A stretch of 64,000 nucleotides of DNA from an uncultured Prevotella sp. (GCA_937907705.1 CALCVP010000001.1:12388-76387); one strand, 5' to 3'. Positions 15,717 to 25,191 are shown, numbered from the stretch's first letter. Made by a program: numbers and translations. Notes: generated from the sequence alone by a model not told the origin.

Positions 15717-17546
15717 ATGAAAAACAGTTCAACCGCCGCTACTTACGATGAGTTGGGATATTCCGATACATCTTATATGGCTAAGGTAGTCAAGTGGCGA
15801 CAAGAACATATTGGCGACCGGCAGTTTGTAATCTTCTTGAGCTTTCTTGTAGGTTTCTTTGCTGCTGTTGCAGCCTTTGTGCTTCATTGGCTCATTGAAG
15901 AAATTCAATTGCTGTTGACCGATAGTTTTGAGCGAAACACATTTAACTGGATGTATCTTGTATATCCGGTAATAGGCATTTATCTTACTTCTCTTTTTGT
16001 GCGCTATGTGGTAAAAGACGAAATTAGTCATGGTATCACGCGCATATTGTATGCCATCAGCAGCAAGCGTAGCCGCTTGAAGGGGCACAACTGTTATACC
16101 TCTGTCATAGCTTCGGCCATTACCATTGGCTTTGGTGGCAGTGTGGGGGCAGAGGCACCTATTGTGCTTACGGGTTCTGCTATCGGCAGTAATTTGGGGC
16201 AATTGTTTAAGATGGATAACAAGACGCTGATGCTGTTGGTAGGTTGCGGTGCAGCGGCAGCTATCGGTGGTATCTTCAAAGCCCCGATAGCGGGACTGGT
16301 GTTTACACTTGAGGTGCTTATGATAGACCTTACCATGGCATCACTTCTGCCCATTTTGATAGCCAGTGTTACGGCTACGTGCTTTACATACATTTTTACA
16401 GGTTCACAGTCGATGTTCAGTTTCCATTTGGACAGTCCTTGGCCTGTAAGCCATGTGCCTGCTAATATACTGTTAGGCATTTTTGGAGGCATTGTGAGTC
16501 TGTATTTTATACGCGCGATGACAGCATGTGAAGGCGTGTTTGGTAAACTGAAGAATCATCCTGTTGGCAAGCTTCTATTGGGAGCAGGCATACTGAGCCC
16601 ACTCATCTTTTTGTTCCCCTCACTTTACGGTGAAGGATACAGCAGTATCAATATATTGCTGAGTGGTCATACCATGGCAGACTGGAGCAATATTCTGCAT
16701 AACTCACCTTTCTCTGGTAATGACAACATGTTGCTCCCCTATATAGCAATGGTGTTGTTGACCAAGGTGTTTGCTACATCAGCCACCAACGGCGGTGGTG
16801 GCTGTGGCGGTACTTTTGCACCCTCTCTCTTTATTGGCGCTTTTGCAGGTTTCCTCTTTGCACGATTATGGAATATGTATGGTATAGGCGTCTATGTACC
16901 GGAAAAGAATTTCGCATTGTTAGGTATGGCTGGTGTGATGGCTGGTGTGATGCATGCACCCTTGACCGGCATTTTCTTGATAGCAGAGATTACGGGTGGC
17001 TATCAAATGTTCATACCACTGATGATTGTATGCATCTGCTCTTACCTTACCATCTTTATCTTTGAGCCTCATAGCATTTATGGCATGCGTTTGGCACGGC
17101 AAGGAAAACTCATTACTCACCATACAGACAGGGCTGTGCTTACCCTGATGAGTCTTGACTCGGTAATAGACCGTAACTATACATCCGTAAGTTCTGATAT
17201 GGATTTGGCTTCGTTGGTACATGCTATCAGCAAGAGTCATACCAATGTGTTGCCGGTATTGGACAGTGCAGGCAACTTGTTGGGCGAAATAGATATGACC
17301 AAGTTACGGCACATCATCTTCCGTACAGAGCTGTATCATCATTTCAAGGTGCGACAGCTAATGTCTCAGCCAGAAGCGACACTGCTTGTCAGTGACAAAA
17401 TGGATGTGGTGATGAAACGGTTTGAGCAAACGGATGCTACAATGCTGCCTGTGTTAGATACAGACCATCATTTGCGTGGTTATATATCGCGTACCCACAT
17501 GTATGCTATGTATCGTAAAATGGTGGCAGACTTGTCTGAAGATTAA
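15717..17546 (+). CDS. ClC-type chloride channel/antiporter with C-terminal CBS domains
   Basis: An inner-membrane voltage-gated-type chloride transporter, 609 aa. Residues about 40-450 carry the ClC helices. The selectivity-filter loops are GSVGAEAP (E146 matches the gating glutamate, though the usual GxEGP has Ala in place of Gly), GGIFKAPIAG, NGGGGCGGTFAPSLF and MAGVMHAPLTGIFLIAEIT. Residues about 470-600 form a CBS pair (LVHAISKSHTNVLPVLD and later MKRFEQTDATMLPVLD), which in related proteins bind adenine nucleotides. The intact gating Glu suggests Cl-/H+ exchange. It is a single-gene unit ending in a strong bidirectional terminator. Confidence 0.92.
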   Translation: MKNSSTAATYDELGYSDTSYMAKVVKWRQEHIGDRQFVIFLSFLVGFFAAVAAFVLHWLIEEIQLLLTDSFERNTFNWMYLVYPVIGIYLTSLFVRYVVKDEISHGITRILYAISSKRSRLKGHNCYTSVIASAITIGFGGSVGAEAPIVLTGSAIGSNLGQLFKMDNKTLMLLVGCGAAAAIGGIFKAPIAGLVFTLEVLMIDLTMASLLPILIASVTATCFTYIFTGSQSMFSFHLDSPWPVSHVPANILLGIFGGIVSLYFIRAMTACEGVFGKLKNHPVGKLLLGAGILSPLIFLFPSLYGEGYSSINILLSGHTMADWSNILHNSPFSGNDNMLLPYIAMVLLTKVFATSATNGGGGCGGTFAPSLFIGAFAGFLFARLWNMYGIGVYVPEKNFALLGMAGVMAGVMHAPLTGIFLIAEITGGYQMFIPLMIVCICSYLTIFIFEPHSIYGMRLARQGKLITHHTDRAVLTLMSLDSVIDRNYTSVSSDMDLASLVHAISKSHTNVLPVLDSAGNLLGEIDMTKLRHIIFRTELYHHFKVRQLMSQPEATLLVSDKMDVVMKRFEQTDATMLPVLDTDHHLRGYISRTHMYAMYRKMVADLSED

Positions 17547-17551
17547 GTCAT

Positions 17552-17624
17552 AAAAGCTATTTACCCCACAATAGGGAAACATACAAGACACTGTTTTCCT
17601 TATTGTGGGGTAAATAGCTTTTTA
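17552..17624. terminator. Strong bidirectional terminator
   Basis: AAAAGCTATTTACCCCACAA begins a stem of more than 20 bp (17552-17579) that pairs with 17594-17622. An A-run leads in and a T-run leads out. It separates the plus-strand ClC gene from the convergent restriction-modification operon. Confidence 0.85.
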
Positions 17625-17813
17625 TGGTTTGCGCTTTTTGATGTATGCTTGTCTTTATCTTTGTTTACGCATTATGATAATGCAATATCTATGTTCTTGC
17701 TTTCTAAGAGTATAGATATTGTCGAGCGATAACTATGCTTTTACTTGGCGAAAGCACAGCTATTGAAAGGTAATGACAGTGATTTGACCTTTATAAAGCA
17801 GCAGATGTCATAT

Positions 17814-18845
17814 TTAATTTGTTTTTTGCATTAAATCTATGTATTCTATATCAGGTCCATAGAAAGTGTCGTCATTGTATTTCATTCTGTTCTTTGTAAT
17901 GCCTATGGCTAAATCTGACTTATCGATACCTATCCATTTTCTGCCACACGAATTAGCTGCTTGTAGCGTTGTACCTGATCCACAGAATGGATCTAATACA
18001 ATGCTATCTAAATCAGATGACGTATTGATAATTAATTTTATAAAATTTATATTCTTTTCTGTAGGATAAATAGGATATTGTGGGTCTTTATAATTAAGCC
18101 AAATATCTTGAACTCGTTTTCCTTCACTACTGTCTGCGTATACAATCTTTCTTGGATTTCCATTCTGAGACCATTCTATAAGCCCTTCTTTATCCCATTT
18201 TTCAAGAGTTTGCACATCTGTTCTCCAATGTCGCCCCGCAGGAGGAAGTAGACCATTAAAGCGTTTTGTATCTGAAATCTCGCCAGGTGCATGTATTGGC
18301 ACTGTTGTATAATGGCGTCCATTTTTGTCAATTTTTTTATAAAGACGTTCTATATCTTCTTTTGTGTAAGGCTCTTTCGGCTCATGCCATATTGGATTTT
18401 CTGACTTGGTATAGAATAAAATCATATCTTTTATATTTCCATATCCAATACGTTTAAAGTTCTTGGGATTACACTTTACTCTTGTTATATCATTTCGAAA
18501 GTTTTCTATGCCAAATATTTCATCCATCATTACTTTCATATAATGTCCTATTTTATAATCTGTATGTAAATATATGGATCCCTTGTCAGAAAGTAATTCT
18601 TTCATGAGTAGAAGTCTCTCTTTAATATACTTTATAAAGTCTTTACCTAATAGCTTATCTGAGTACGCAATGTTACCTGATGCAGAGTTACTAATGGTGG
18701 ATGCTCTTCCATTAGTAATAGTGAAATTTCCATTTGTCGCAAATGGTGGATCTGTATATATTAAATCTATTTTTCCACGTAAATTTGTTTCTTTTAATAG
18801 GTAATCTAAGGCGTCAATGTTGTCTCCTTTTATTAGCGTATTCAT
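17814..18845 (-). CDS. Type II DNA methyltransferase (beta class, N6-adenine or N4-cytosine)
   Basis: The modification half of a type II restriction-modification pair, 343 aa. Catalytic motif IV is TDPPF (about 31-35) and the SAM-binding motif I is DPFCGSGTT (near 290); this order defines the beta class. The target-recognition region lies between them. An amino-methyltransferase acting on adenine N6 or cytosine N4 is implied by the DPPF motif; the recognition site cannot be read from sequence. Its ATG overlaps the stop of the endonuclease gene by 4 bp, so the two are translationally coupled. Its AT-rich codon use differs from neighbours such as the ClC gene, which fits horizontal gain. Confidence 0.92.
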   Translation of the reverse strand: MNTLIKGDNIDALDYLLKETNLRGKIDLIYTDPPFATNGNFTITNGRASTISNSASGNIAYSDKLLGKDFIKYIKERLLLMKELLSDKGSIYLHTDYKIGHYMKVMMDEIFGIENFRNDITRVKCNPKNFKRIGYGNIKDMILFYTKSENPIWHEPKEPYTKEDIERLYKKIDKNGRHYTTVPIHAPGEISDTKRFNGLLPPAGRHWRTDVQTLEKWDKEGLIEWSQNGNPRKIVYADSSEGKRVQDIWLNYKDPQYPIYPTEKNINFIKLIINTSSDLDSIVLDPFCGSGTTLQAANSCGRKWIGIDKSDLAIGITKNRMKYNDDTFYGPDIEYIDLMQKTN

Positions 18846-19630
18846 CTTATTGTATATAAAAAAGTTTTTAGCATGAGAGCACTCATAATATTATAATCTT
18901 GATATTTAGTAGTGATGTCTTTATACATTTTATTGTTGCTCTTAATATAAAGTACACCATCTAAGATAGCAATTTTGATCACATTGCTATTAACACTGGA
19001 TTCTATGGTCGCAATGGCATCATTAAATTGTGCATTTTGATGTCCGCCAAAATCCGTGAGAAATTTAGCTTCACCAATAACATATTTATTTTTAATGCGT
19101 GCAATAAAGTCTAAACCTTTGTCGTGATTGTATCCCAATACCTTATTTGCAAAATCTTTCATTTCTTTATCATTGGCATATAAAATGGCATCTTTATTTG
19201 TTGAATTAAAATCATCCATATTGAAAACAGGAAAGCCAAATGAAGTATATTTTATCCAATTTTTAAACATTGGGCCTATTTGCCTATTTGATTCTTTAGG
19301 AAAAGTACATTTTTTATACAATTCACCTATGCTTAGGTTATATATTTCTGAGGCTATTCGATGAATAGTATCAGGATTCCTTCCTATTGCGTTTTTGTCA
19401 TGCTTTAGGTATGCAATATAACTGTCTTTAATAGGAAACAAGTCAAGTTTTAATAGGGATCTTATGAGCTCTTCATTGTTTCTTTCGTTATACGCATATT
19501 CTACGTTATTCCAAATTTGTTCATTTAAAGCTCTTAATCCATTTGGAGCTGTTGGATAAACTTGAAATAAATCGTCAAGATATGAACACTGTGATGCGTA
19601 ATCTATGCTTTGTGCAAGAAATCTATTCAT
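18842..19630 (-). CDS. Type II restriction endonuclease (PD-(D/E)xK fold), specificity unknown
   Basis: 262 aa, immediately upstream of and overlapping the methyltransferase gene. A PD-(D/E)xK active site is visible: D174 in KGLDFIA, then E187 and K189 in VIGEAKF, followed by LTDFGGHQNAQFNDAI, a Gln/Asn-containing stretch that commonly follows the catalytic core in type II enzymes. The first 130 residues are helical and carry no family motif I recognise. The endonuclease is transcribed first, which is unusual because protection must then rely on coupling or on an internal promoter; no controller (C) protein gene is present. Confidence 0.85.
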   Translation of the reverse strand: MNRFLAQSIDYASQCSYLDDLFQVYPTAPNGLRALNEQIWNNVEYAYNERNNEELIRSLLKLDLFPIKDSYIAYLKHDKNAIGRNPDTIHRIASEIYNLSIGELYKKCTFPKESNRQIGPMFKNWIKYTSFGFPVFNMDDFNSTNKDAILYANDKEMKDFANKVLGYNHDKGLDFIARIKNKYVIGEAKFLTDFGGHQNAQFNDAIATIESSVNSNVIKIAILDGVLYIKSNNKMYKDITTKYQDYNIMSALMLKTFLYTIR

Positions 19631-19777
19631 GTTAAACTGTCTCTTGTAAAATGGGTAAATAGGTACTCAACGTATAAACATATATATGATACAGTCTTAT
19701 GAAAAAAAATCAATGATATTGTGGCTTATTGAAATTAGTTTTGAATGATTCACTTTATCATAATAGTTTATTTTCTG

Positions 19778-19785
19778 CAAAGATA
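19778..19785 (-). promoter_or_regulatory. -7 box of the restriction-modification operon
   Basis: Read on the minus strand it is TATCTTTG followed by CA, a match to TAnnTTTG. No TTTG is seen at -33. It lies about 150 bases upstream of the endonuclease ATG. Confidence 0.5.
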
Positions 19786-19841
19786 CTATATTATTCTGAA
19801 TTGTATTAATATATCTCTTAAATGTTATGTTGTGTAACTCC

Positions 19842-19915
19842 GTAGGTGTTCAAAATTTAAATGTAGTCTAAAAACAAAGCGTATTCTTGTTTCATTTAAC
19901 CTTGGAAACCTACTA
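19842..19915. repeat. Inverted-repeat element copy D (diverged)
   Basis: GTAGGTGTTCAAAATTTAA at the left end faces TTTAACCTTGGAAACCTACT at the right, 74 bp in all. The internal sequence differs from copies A-C. The segment CAAAATTTAAATGTAGTCT is nearly repeated at 27591-27609. It lies between the restriction-modification promoter and the terminator at 19966. Confidence 0.65.
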
Positions 19916-19965
19916 AATGGTATTCGAAATATTATTATCTTGTTGTTTCAGTGTATTTTTCTATG

Positions 19966-20018
19966 AAGAGCAAAGGCTGAAGACTATATTTAATGTAGTT
20001 GTCTTCAGCCCTTGTTCT
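19966..20018. terminator. Terminator downstream of the small HAD gene
   Basis: AAGAGCAAaGGCTGAAGAC pairs with GTCTTCAGCCcTTGTTCTT, about 18 pairs. A-rich and T-rich flanks allow use in both directions. It would end the polysaccharide-side transcript on the minus strand. Confidence 0.8.
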
Positions 20019-20044
20019 TTTTTATTATATCATGCTCTGTGTAA

Positions 20045-20473
20045 TTAGATTTGCCACCAGTGCTTCTTTTTTGGAGTTTCATGCTTATAATGACCCTGTC
20101 GCTCCATAATGATGTCTTGGTAGGTCTTGTGTTCTTTAATCATCCGATAGATTGTGCCCCAATCAGGTAGACCACCCAAGTTGCGGTCGTCTATAAACAT
20201 ATCTACTTTTAGTTTACGAGAGAAGTGGTTGTTGTTGCTTGTTCCATTCTCTTCCGGGTAGTCTCGGTTAACGGCATAAAACTCTACGCCATGCTCTTTG
20301 CACCAATTTACAGCCTCGTCGAGCAGTTTGCCTTCGCGTACAGACCAGAGAATGAGCTTGTGGTGATCGGCAATCAGCATCTTAAGCGTTTCAGTGGCAA
20401 AGGGTATCTCATTGCCGATAGCAGGGTATCTGTGCTCTACGATGGTTCCATCAAAATCTATTGCTATTGTCAT
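20045..20473 (-). CDS. Small HAD-superfamily phosphatase-like protein (BT0820 type)
   Basis: 142 aa, cytoplasmic. HAD motif I is IAIDFDGTIVEH at residues 3-14 with both Asp residues, a motif II-like Ser is in LILWSVREG, and the acidic motif IV is DMFIDDRNLGG. No cap domain is present, so a small-substrate or protein phosphatase role is possible. It resembles the short HAD proteins found near capsule loci in Bacteroides. It lies directly after wzc but is separated from it by a terminator at 20492. The substrate is not known. Confidence 0.8.
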   Translation of the reverse strand: MTIAIDFDGTIVEHRYPAIGNEIPFATETLKMLIADHHKLILWSVREGKLLDEAVNWCKEHGVEFYAVNRDYPEENGTSNNNHFSRKLKVDMFIDDRNLGGLPDWGTIYRMIKEHKTYQDIIMERQGHYKHETPKKKHWWQI

Positions 20474-20491
20474 GTTTTTAAATGTGTTATG

Positions 20492-20531
20492 AAGAAAAGC
20501 GTGGCACTAAGCAGTCTTGTTAGTACCACGC
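20492..20531 (-). terminator. Terminator of wzc
   Basis: GCGTGGcACTAA (20499-20510) pairs with TTAGTaCCACGC (20520-20531). On the minus strand it is followed by TTTTCTT. It lies 27 bases after the wzc stop codon. Confidence 0.8.
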
Positions 20532-20557
20532 CTTAAAGTTGTTTTAATAATTGTTGA

Positions 20558-23071
20558 TTATTTTTGTTTTATAGAATTGTCGTTGGCGTTACCGTAGTGG
20601 CTGTTTTTGTAATCGCCATAGCTGCCATAACTTCCATAAGAATGCCCATATTTGCCATAGCTACCGTATTTTCCGTATTTACCATATTTTCCGTAACCGT
20701 AGTAGTAACCATATTTCTTCTTTGACATATCAATGCCATTGATAGTAATACAGAGGTTAGGCAACTTCTTCTCGGCAGCAAAACTGTTGATCATGCCGAA
20801 GTTTGCCTTTGGAGTATAGTCGGCACGGCACATGTAAACGCTGATGTTTGCTACACGGGCAATCTGCAAAGTATCGGTAACAAGACCGGCAGGAGCAGTA
20901 TCAATCAATACATAGTCATATTTCTGCTTCAGCATGTCGATGACAATGTCAAGAGATTGACGGGTAACCAACTCTGCTGGGTTAGGAGGTATAGGACCTG
21001 CCATCAGCAAGTCAAGATTTTTGTTAACCTCTGATGGGATAATCTGTGAGTTGAGTTCACTCTCTGTAGGATAATCCTTTATGAGCAGATTGGTAATACC
21101 CTTGTTGTGAACATTGATTTGGAACAACTCTGCCAAACGAGGTTTACGGATGTCAAGACCTACCAATATAACCTTCTTGCCAAGCAAAGCAAAACTTACA
21201 GCTAAGTTGGCAGCGGTAAATGTCTTGCCTTCACCTGAAGTAGAAGATGTAAAGAGAATAGTCTTTTCACCAGGCTTCAACATAAACTGGATGTTGGTAC
21301 GCATAGAACGGAATATTTCTTCCATTTGGTTGTTCTGGTTCTCGTGAATTACAATGTCGCCTCTTGTCTTTATCTCATCGTTGGCCACAGGCACATCGGC
21401 AATGATAGGCAGTTTGGTAAGGCTTGCCACGTCATCGTGTCCCTCAATGCGGTAGCGGAAGAAGTTGATGATAAAGATGATGCCAGATGGAATGGCTATA
21501 CCTAAGACAAGACCTATCAGCATGATAATGCTGCTCTTTGGGCTTACTTTGGCATCAAATCGTGGCATCTCGATAAGTTTACCTTTGTCGGCAGTAGCTG
21601 CTAAAGAAATAGAATTCTCTTCGCGCTTCTGAAGCAACATCAAGTAGAGGCCTGATTTAACTTCTTGCTGACGGCCTATTTGGGTTAAGATACGCTCTTG
21701 TTCAGGTGCCTTGGTTACCTCGCCGCTGTATGTTCCTAACTGCGAACGCACAGAGTTGCGCTGTATTTCAAGGCCTTTACGAGCTTGGTTCAAGGCTTGA
21801 CGGATGCTACGCTGCATATCGTCTAATTGTGAGGTGAGTTCAGTTACAACAGGGCTATTCTCAGAGGCAGTGCGCAACAAGCGGTTGCGCTCCAATGCTA
21901 TCTTGTTGTACTCATTGATAAGAGAGGTAGACGCCTCGTCTTGCAAGCCTACATTTGACGGCAACACTTGGTGCTTGTTACCTGGGCGATTAGCGAACTG
22001 TATGAGACTGTTAATCAGCGAAATCTGAGTATTGGCATCGTTTAGTTTTTGCTCATATACAGAGTTGTTGGTAGAGGTTGCCGTAGCGTCCAGTTTCAAC
22101 TCCATCAACCGGTTGCGCTTTTTATAACTTTCCAATGCACCGTCAGTGCTACTTAATTCTGCATTGATTTTTGCTAAACGGTCGTTGATGAACTCTTCTG
22201 TGCGAACAGCTATCTCATTTTTGTCTTCGTTAGCTTGTCTGTTATAGCAGATAGCCAATTGCTTCAGATAGTCAATACTGCGGCTGATGCTTGGATCTTT
22301 AAACTGGAGATTGAATACCGAAGACGTTTTGGAAGTCTGTTCTACGGTAAGAGCCTTTACGTAGGCATACGAAGTCAATCTTGGTGAATTGATGATGGCT
22401 GTCATGGTTTTGCCGTCTTCCAATGAATAAGGAGCATTTGGAGTGAGTGAGATAACACCTATGCGTGTGCGGATGAGAGCAGGTAGCGTGTTGAATGTTT
22501 TCTCTATCTTAATGGGGGCAGATGCTTCAATCTCATTGAGAGGTATGCTATAAGTTCCTTCTACGTTGTAAGTGTTGCCGTCTCTCTCGATTTTCAGTGT
22601 AATAGGTGCGTTCAACTTATCAAGATGGGCAAAGTCCATATTGACATTGATAGGTTGTTCCTTGTATACTAATTTATTCTTTACGTTACCTTTGACATAA
22701 TAGTTAACATAAAGCTTGAGGTCGCGTACAGCCTGTTCGGCAATGGTAGATGAGGTAAGAATTTCTTCCTCATTTTCAACGCCATAACTATTGCTGATAA
22801 TACCGAGATTGCTCATGCTTTCAAGTGCCTGCAATCCGCCACGGGCAGAGCCGCTTTTGTTGTCGTCATCTTTGATAAGCAGTTTGGCTGTTGTATTATA
22901 GATAGGTGTAGTATAACGCAAATAAAGGAATGCTATGCCCAAACAGATGAACACAGACAGAAGATACCATTTCCAATTGAGGATAAGGGTAGTGTAGATA
23001 GTTTCAAAATTCAACGAAGACTGTTCTTCATTGCTTTCCTGAACTTCTTGATTGTTGATTGTCTCACTCAT
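20558..23071 (-). CDS. Wzc-type polysaccharide co-polymerase and tyrosine autokinase
   Basis: An inner-membrane protein controlling export and chain length of an extracellular or capsular polysaccharide. At 837 aa it has the Wzc layout. There is an N-terminal Wzz domain with one membrane helix at about 31-52, a long periplasmic helical region (about 55-510), a second helix near 515-540, then a cytoplasmic BY-kinase. Walker A is SSTSGEGKTFTAAN (near 607-620), Walker A' is VILVGLDIRKP and Walker B is YVLIDTAP. The tail from about residue 780 is an unusually regular run of Tyr-Gly, Lys-Tyr-Gly and Ser-Tyr-Gly units, the autophosphorylation cluster. No wza or glycosyltransferase follows in this window, so the export genes must be elsewhere. 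Confidence 0.93.
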   Translation of the reverse strand: MSETINNQEVQESNEEQSSLNFETIYTTLILNWKWYLLSVFICLGIAFLYLRYTTPIYNTTAKLLIKDDDNKSGSARGGLQALESMSNLGIISNSYGVENEEEILTSSTIAEQAVRDLKLYVNYYVKGNVKNKLVYKEQPINVNMDFAHLDKLNAPITLKIERDGNTYNVEGTYSIPLNEIEASAPIKIEKTFNTLPALIRTRIGVISLTPNAPYSLEDGKTMTAIINSPRLTSYAYVKALTVEQTSKTSSVFNLQFKDPSISRSIDYLKQLAICYNRQANEDKNEIAVRTEEFINDRLAKINAELSSTDGALESYKKRNRLMELKLDATATSTNNSVYEQKLNDANTQISLINSLIQFANRPGNKHQVLPSNVGLQDEASTSLINEYNKIALERNRLLRTASENSPVVTELTSQLDDMQRSIRQALNQARKGLEIQRNSVRSQLGTYSGEVTKAPEQERILTQIGRQQEVKSGLYLMLLQKREENSISLAATADKGKLIEMPRFDAKVSPKSSIIMLIGLVLGIAIPSGIIFIINFFRYRIEGHDDVASLTKLPIIADVPVANDEIKTRGDIVIHENQNNQMEEIFRSMRTNIQFMLKPGEKTILFTSSTSGEGKTFTAANLAVSFALLGKKVILVGLDIRKPRLAELFQINVHNKGITNLLIKDYPTESELNSQIIPSEVNKNLDLLMAGPIPPNPAELVTRQSLDIVIDMLKQKYDYVLIDTAPAGLVTDTLQIARVANISVYMCRADYTPKANFGMINSFAAEKKLPNLCITINGIDMSKKKYGYYYGYGKYGKYGKYGSYGKYGHSYGSYGSYGDYKNSHYGNANDNSIKQK

Positions 23072-23345
23072 GAATGTTTCTTGTTAATTGTCTTATTTTA
23101 AATGTTGGTTTTTGCTATTGCTCGTCTTATTTGTTTTGTTTGAAGAACTCTTTCTGGTAAATAAACGCATGCATCTGTATTATGCAGAATATGTTTGATA
23201 CTTATCCACAGTTGCAGTCAATTGTTTTATGAAGCAGTTTGCAAAGACCAAAGGTTATTCTCTGTTTTAATATCCTATGCTGAATGCGATTCTTTTATTC
23301 GGTAACTAAATGTGGCATTCAGTAGAAGAAAACTTGTCAGGTAGA

Positions 23346-24230
23346 TTAAAACTCCTTGTTCTCCGCCAATTTCATTAAGTATTGTCCATAACCGTTTTTT
23401 AGCATAGGCTTAGCTACTTCCTTGAGCTTCTCAGTTGTAATCCAGCCTCTTTGATAAGCTATTTCTTCAAGACAAGCAATCTTCTGACCTTGTCTTTTTT
23501 CTATCACTTCAATAAAAGTAGATGCCTCACTTAAGCTGTCGTGCGTACCAGTGTCTAACCAAGCAAAACCGCGTTGCAGTGTCTTGACTTTTAAATCTTT
23601 GTGTTGGAGATATTCCTGATTTACAGAAGTTATTTCAAGCTCGCCACGTGCACTTGGCTTGATATTCTTGGCTATCTTTACTACACTGTTGGGGTAGAAA
23701 TACAAACCTACAACTGCATAATTGCTCTTGGGCTGCTGTGGCTTTTCTTCTATACTAAGGCAGTTGCCGTCTTTGTCAAATTCAGCTACGCCATAGCGTT
23801 CTGGATCGTTAACGTAATATCCAAATACGGTAGCCTTGTTGTTTTGTTCCGCATCGGCAACGCTGTCTTTTAACAAAGCTGAAAATCCTGAACCATAGAA
23901 TATATTGTCACCAAGAACCAGACAGACACTGTCATTCCCAATAAACTTTTCACCAATTATAAACGCTTGGGCCAAGCCATCAGGTGAGGGTTGCTCTGCA
24001 TATTCGAAGTGAATGCCAAAGTCAGATCCATCGCCCAACAACCTTTTGAAACCTGGCAAATCGTGAGGAGTAGAGATAATGAGAATGTCTTTGATTCCAG
24101 CAAGCATAAGTACTGAAATAGGATAATAGATCATTGGCTTGTCGAAAATAGGTATCAACTGCTTGCTAATACCTTTTGTAATTGGGTAAAGGCGTGTTCC
24201 AGAGCCGCCAGCCAGTACAATTCCTTTCAT
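23346..24230 (-). CDS. rmlA: Glucose-1-phosphate thymidylyltransferase
   Basis: Also called rfbA. It makes dTDP-glucose, the first step towards dTDP-L-rhamnose and other deoxysugars for surface polysaccharide. 294 aa, the normal length. The nucleotide-binding N-terminus is GIVLAGGSGTRLYPIT, followed by SKQLIPIFDKPMIYYP, then VCLVLGDNIFYGSG and EEKPQQPKSNYAVVG. The rest of the rml set (B, C, D) is not here. It sits upstream of wzc with a 274-bp gap and has its own consensus promoter. Confidence 0.95.
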   Translation of the reverse strand: MKGIVLAGGSGTRLYPITKGISKQLIPIFDKPMIYYPISVLMLAGIKDILIISTPHDLPGFKRLLGDGSDFGIHFEYAEQPSPDGLAQAFIIGEKFIGNDSVCLVLGDNIFYGSGFSALLKDSVADAEQNNKATVFGYYVNDPERYGVAEFDKDGNCLSIEEKPQQPKSNYAVVGLYFYPNSVVKIAKNIKPSARGELEITSVNQEYLQHKDLKVKTLQRGFAWLDTGTHDSLSEASTFIEVIEKRQGQKIACLEEIAYQRGWITTEKLKEVAKPMLKNGYGQYLMKLAENKEF

Positions 24231-24424
24231 GTTGTGTAGAGTTATAGTTATTGCGAATATTTAAAAATGAAGATACATTTATGTACCATTCAGTTGCAAT
24301 GGGAGATGCTAAAGCATAGATGTTGGCTTGCGCAAATCAAAATGGTTATGATTTGTAATTTAACGTATGGTCTTATCAAACTGAAAGTTATGATGATATG
24401 CGCTATAACTTTTCCATTGCTTTG

Positions 24425-24456
24425 CAAAGGTATAATAAAAGTTGATAATAATCAAA
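24425..24456 (-). promoter_or_regulatory. rmlA promoter
   Basis: On the minus strand TTTG (24456-24453), 20 bases, TACCTTTG (24432-24425). Full consensus match. Confidence 0.75.
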
Positions 24457-24462
24457 TTTTAT

Positions 24463-24493
24463 TTTGATTTTTGATGTATTTGATGTAATTTTG
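24463..24493 (+). promoter_or_regulatory. Promoter of the 212-aa gene
   Basis: TTTG at 24463-24466, 19 bases, TAATTTTG at 24486-24493, followed by CA. Full consensus match, about 55 bases before the ATG at 24553. Confidence 0.75.
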
Positions 24494-24552
24494 CAGTTAA
24501 AATTTATATTAAGGAGTAATAACTCGTTCTTAAAAAACAAAAAATAATATAT

Positions 24553-25191
24553 ATGGGATTATTGAATAAGCTGTTTGGCAAGAAATCAGAAGAACAGAAG
24601 GCTGGAGGAATGGAAGATTATATGACCTTGGTTAGGGTTTACATGCAGGCTGTAATAGCAGAAAGTGCAGGTATAACTAATCTGGCTGCACTTCCAGACT
24701 TGCGTATGTTCAAAATGACCTTGCATATACCTACATTAAATAACAAATTGGGGGCAGGAGAAAAACTGCACTGCAAAAAAATGCTGAAAAATCTTTATGG
24801 TATTGAAGATTATTTCTTTAAGGAGTTAGACCAAAGCATACGTAGAAATTGCAGGAAAGCACAAGATATACAGGCCTATCTATTACAGTTTCAGAATTTT
24901 ACACAAGAATTGATGATGCTGATGGGCAACTTGATGAAGTTTAAACTTCGTGTGCCTTCATTCATGAAAAAAGCAATTTACAGTATGACAGAAAAAACAG
25001 TATCAGATATATTTAATAAAAACGATTATTCTGATATGGGGGTTATGAAGGCTGTGGTAGCTGTGAGGAACTATGATAAGCGATTGGGATTCAGTGAAAA
25101 ATGGATTACAGGGTTTGTTTATCAAGTTGTGATGTTGGCTAAAAAAGAGCCCAAGCCAAAAGACGGACAAAACGATAATAAAAAGAAATAG
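24553..25191 (+). CDS. Conserved-looking protein of unknown function (212 aa)
   Basis: I do not recognise a family. The protein is probably cytoplasmic and mostly helical, with no signal peptide or membrane segment. It starts MGLLNKLFGKKSEEQ, an amphipathic lead that could attach to a membrane surface. A central region has paired Leu/Met heptads (FTQELMMLMGNLMKFKLRVP), and the tail is Lys/Asn-rich. It has a good promoter and lies 63 bases upstream of the -7 box of the coiled-coil/zapA/rny group, which has its own promoter. A link to cell division or RNA decay is only suggested by position. Confidence 0.7.
   Translation: MGLLNKLFGKKSEEQKAGGMEDYMTLVRVYMQAVIAESAGITNLAALPDLRMFKMTLHIPTLNNKLGAGEKLHCKKMLKNLYGIEDYFFKELDQSIRRNCRKAQDIQAYLLQFQNFTQELMMLMGNLMKFKLRVPSFMKKAIYSMTEKTVSDIFNKNDYSDMGVMKAVVAVRNYDKRLGFSEKWITGFVYQVVMLAKKEPKPKDGQNDNKKK

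Larger units (their letters stand above)
24231..24552. other. Divergent intergenic region with back-to-back promoters
   Basis: A 322-base region between rmlA (minus) and the 212-aa gene (plus). Two full-consensus promoters lie back to back at 24425-24456 and 24463-24493, only 6 bases apart, so polymerase binding at one may affect the other. The rmlA leader is about 185 nt and shows no obvious structure. Confidence 0.65.
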
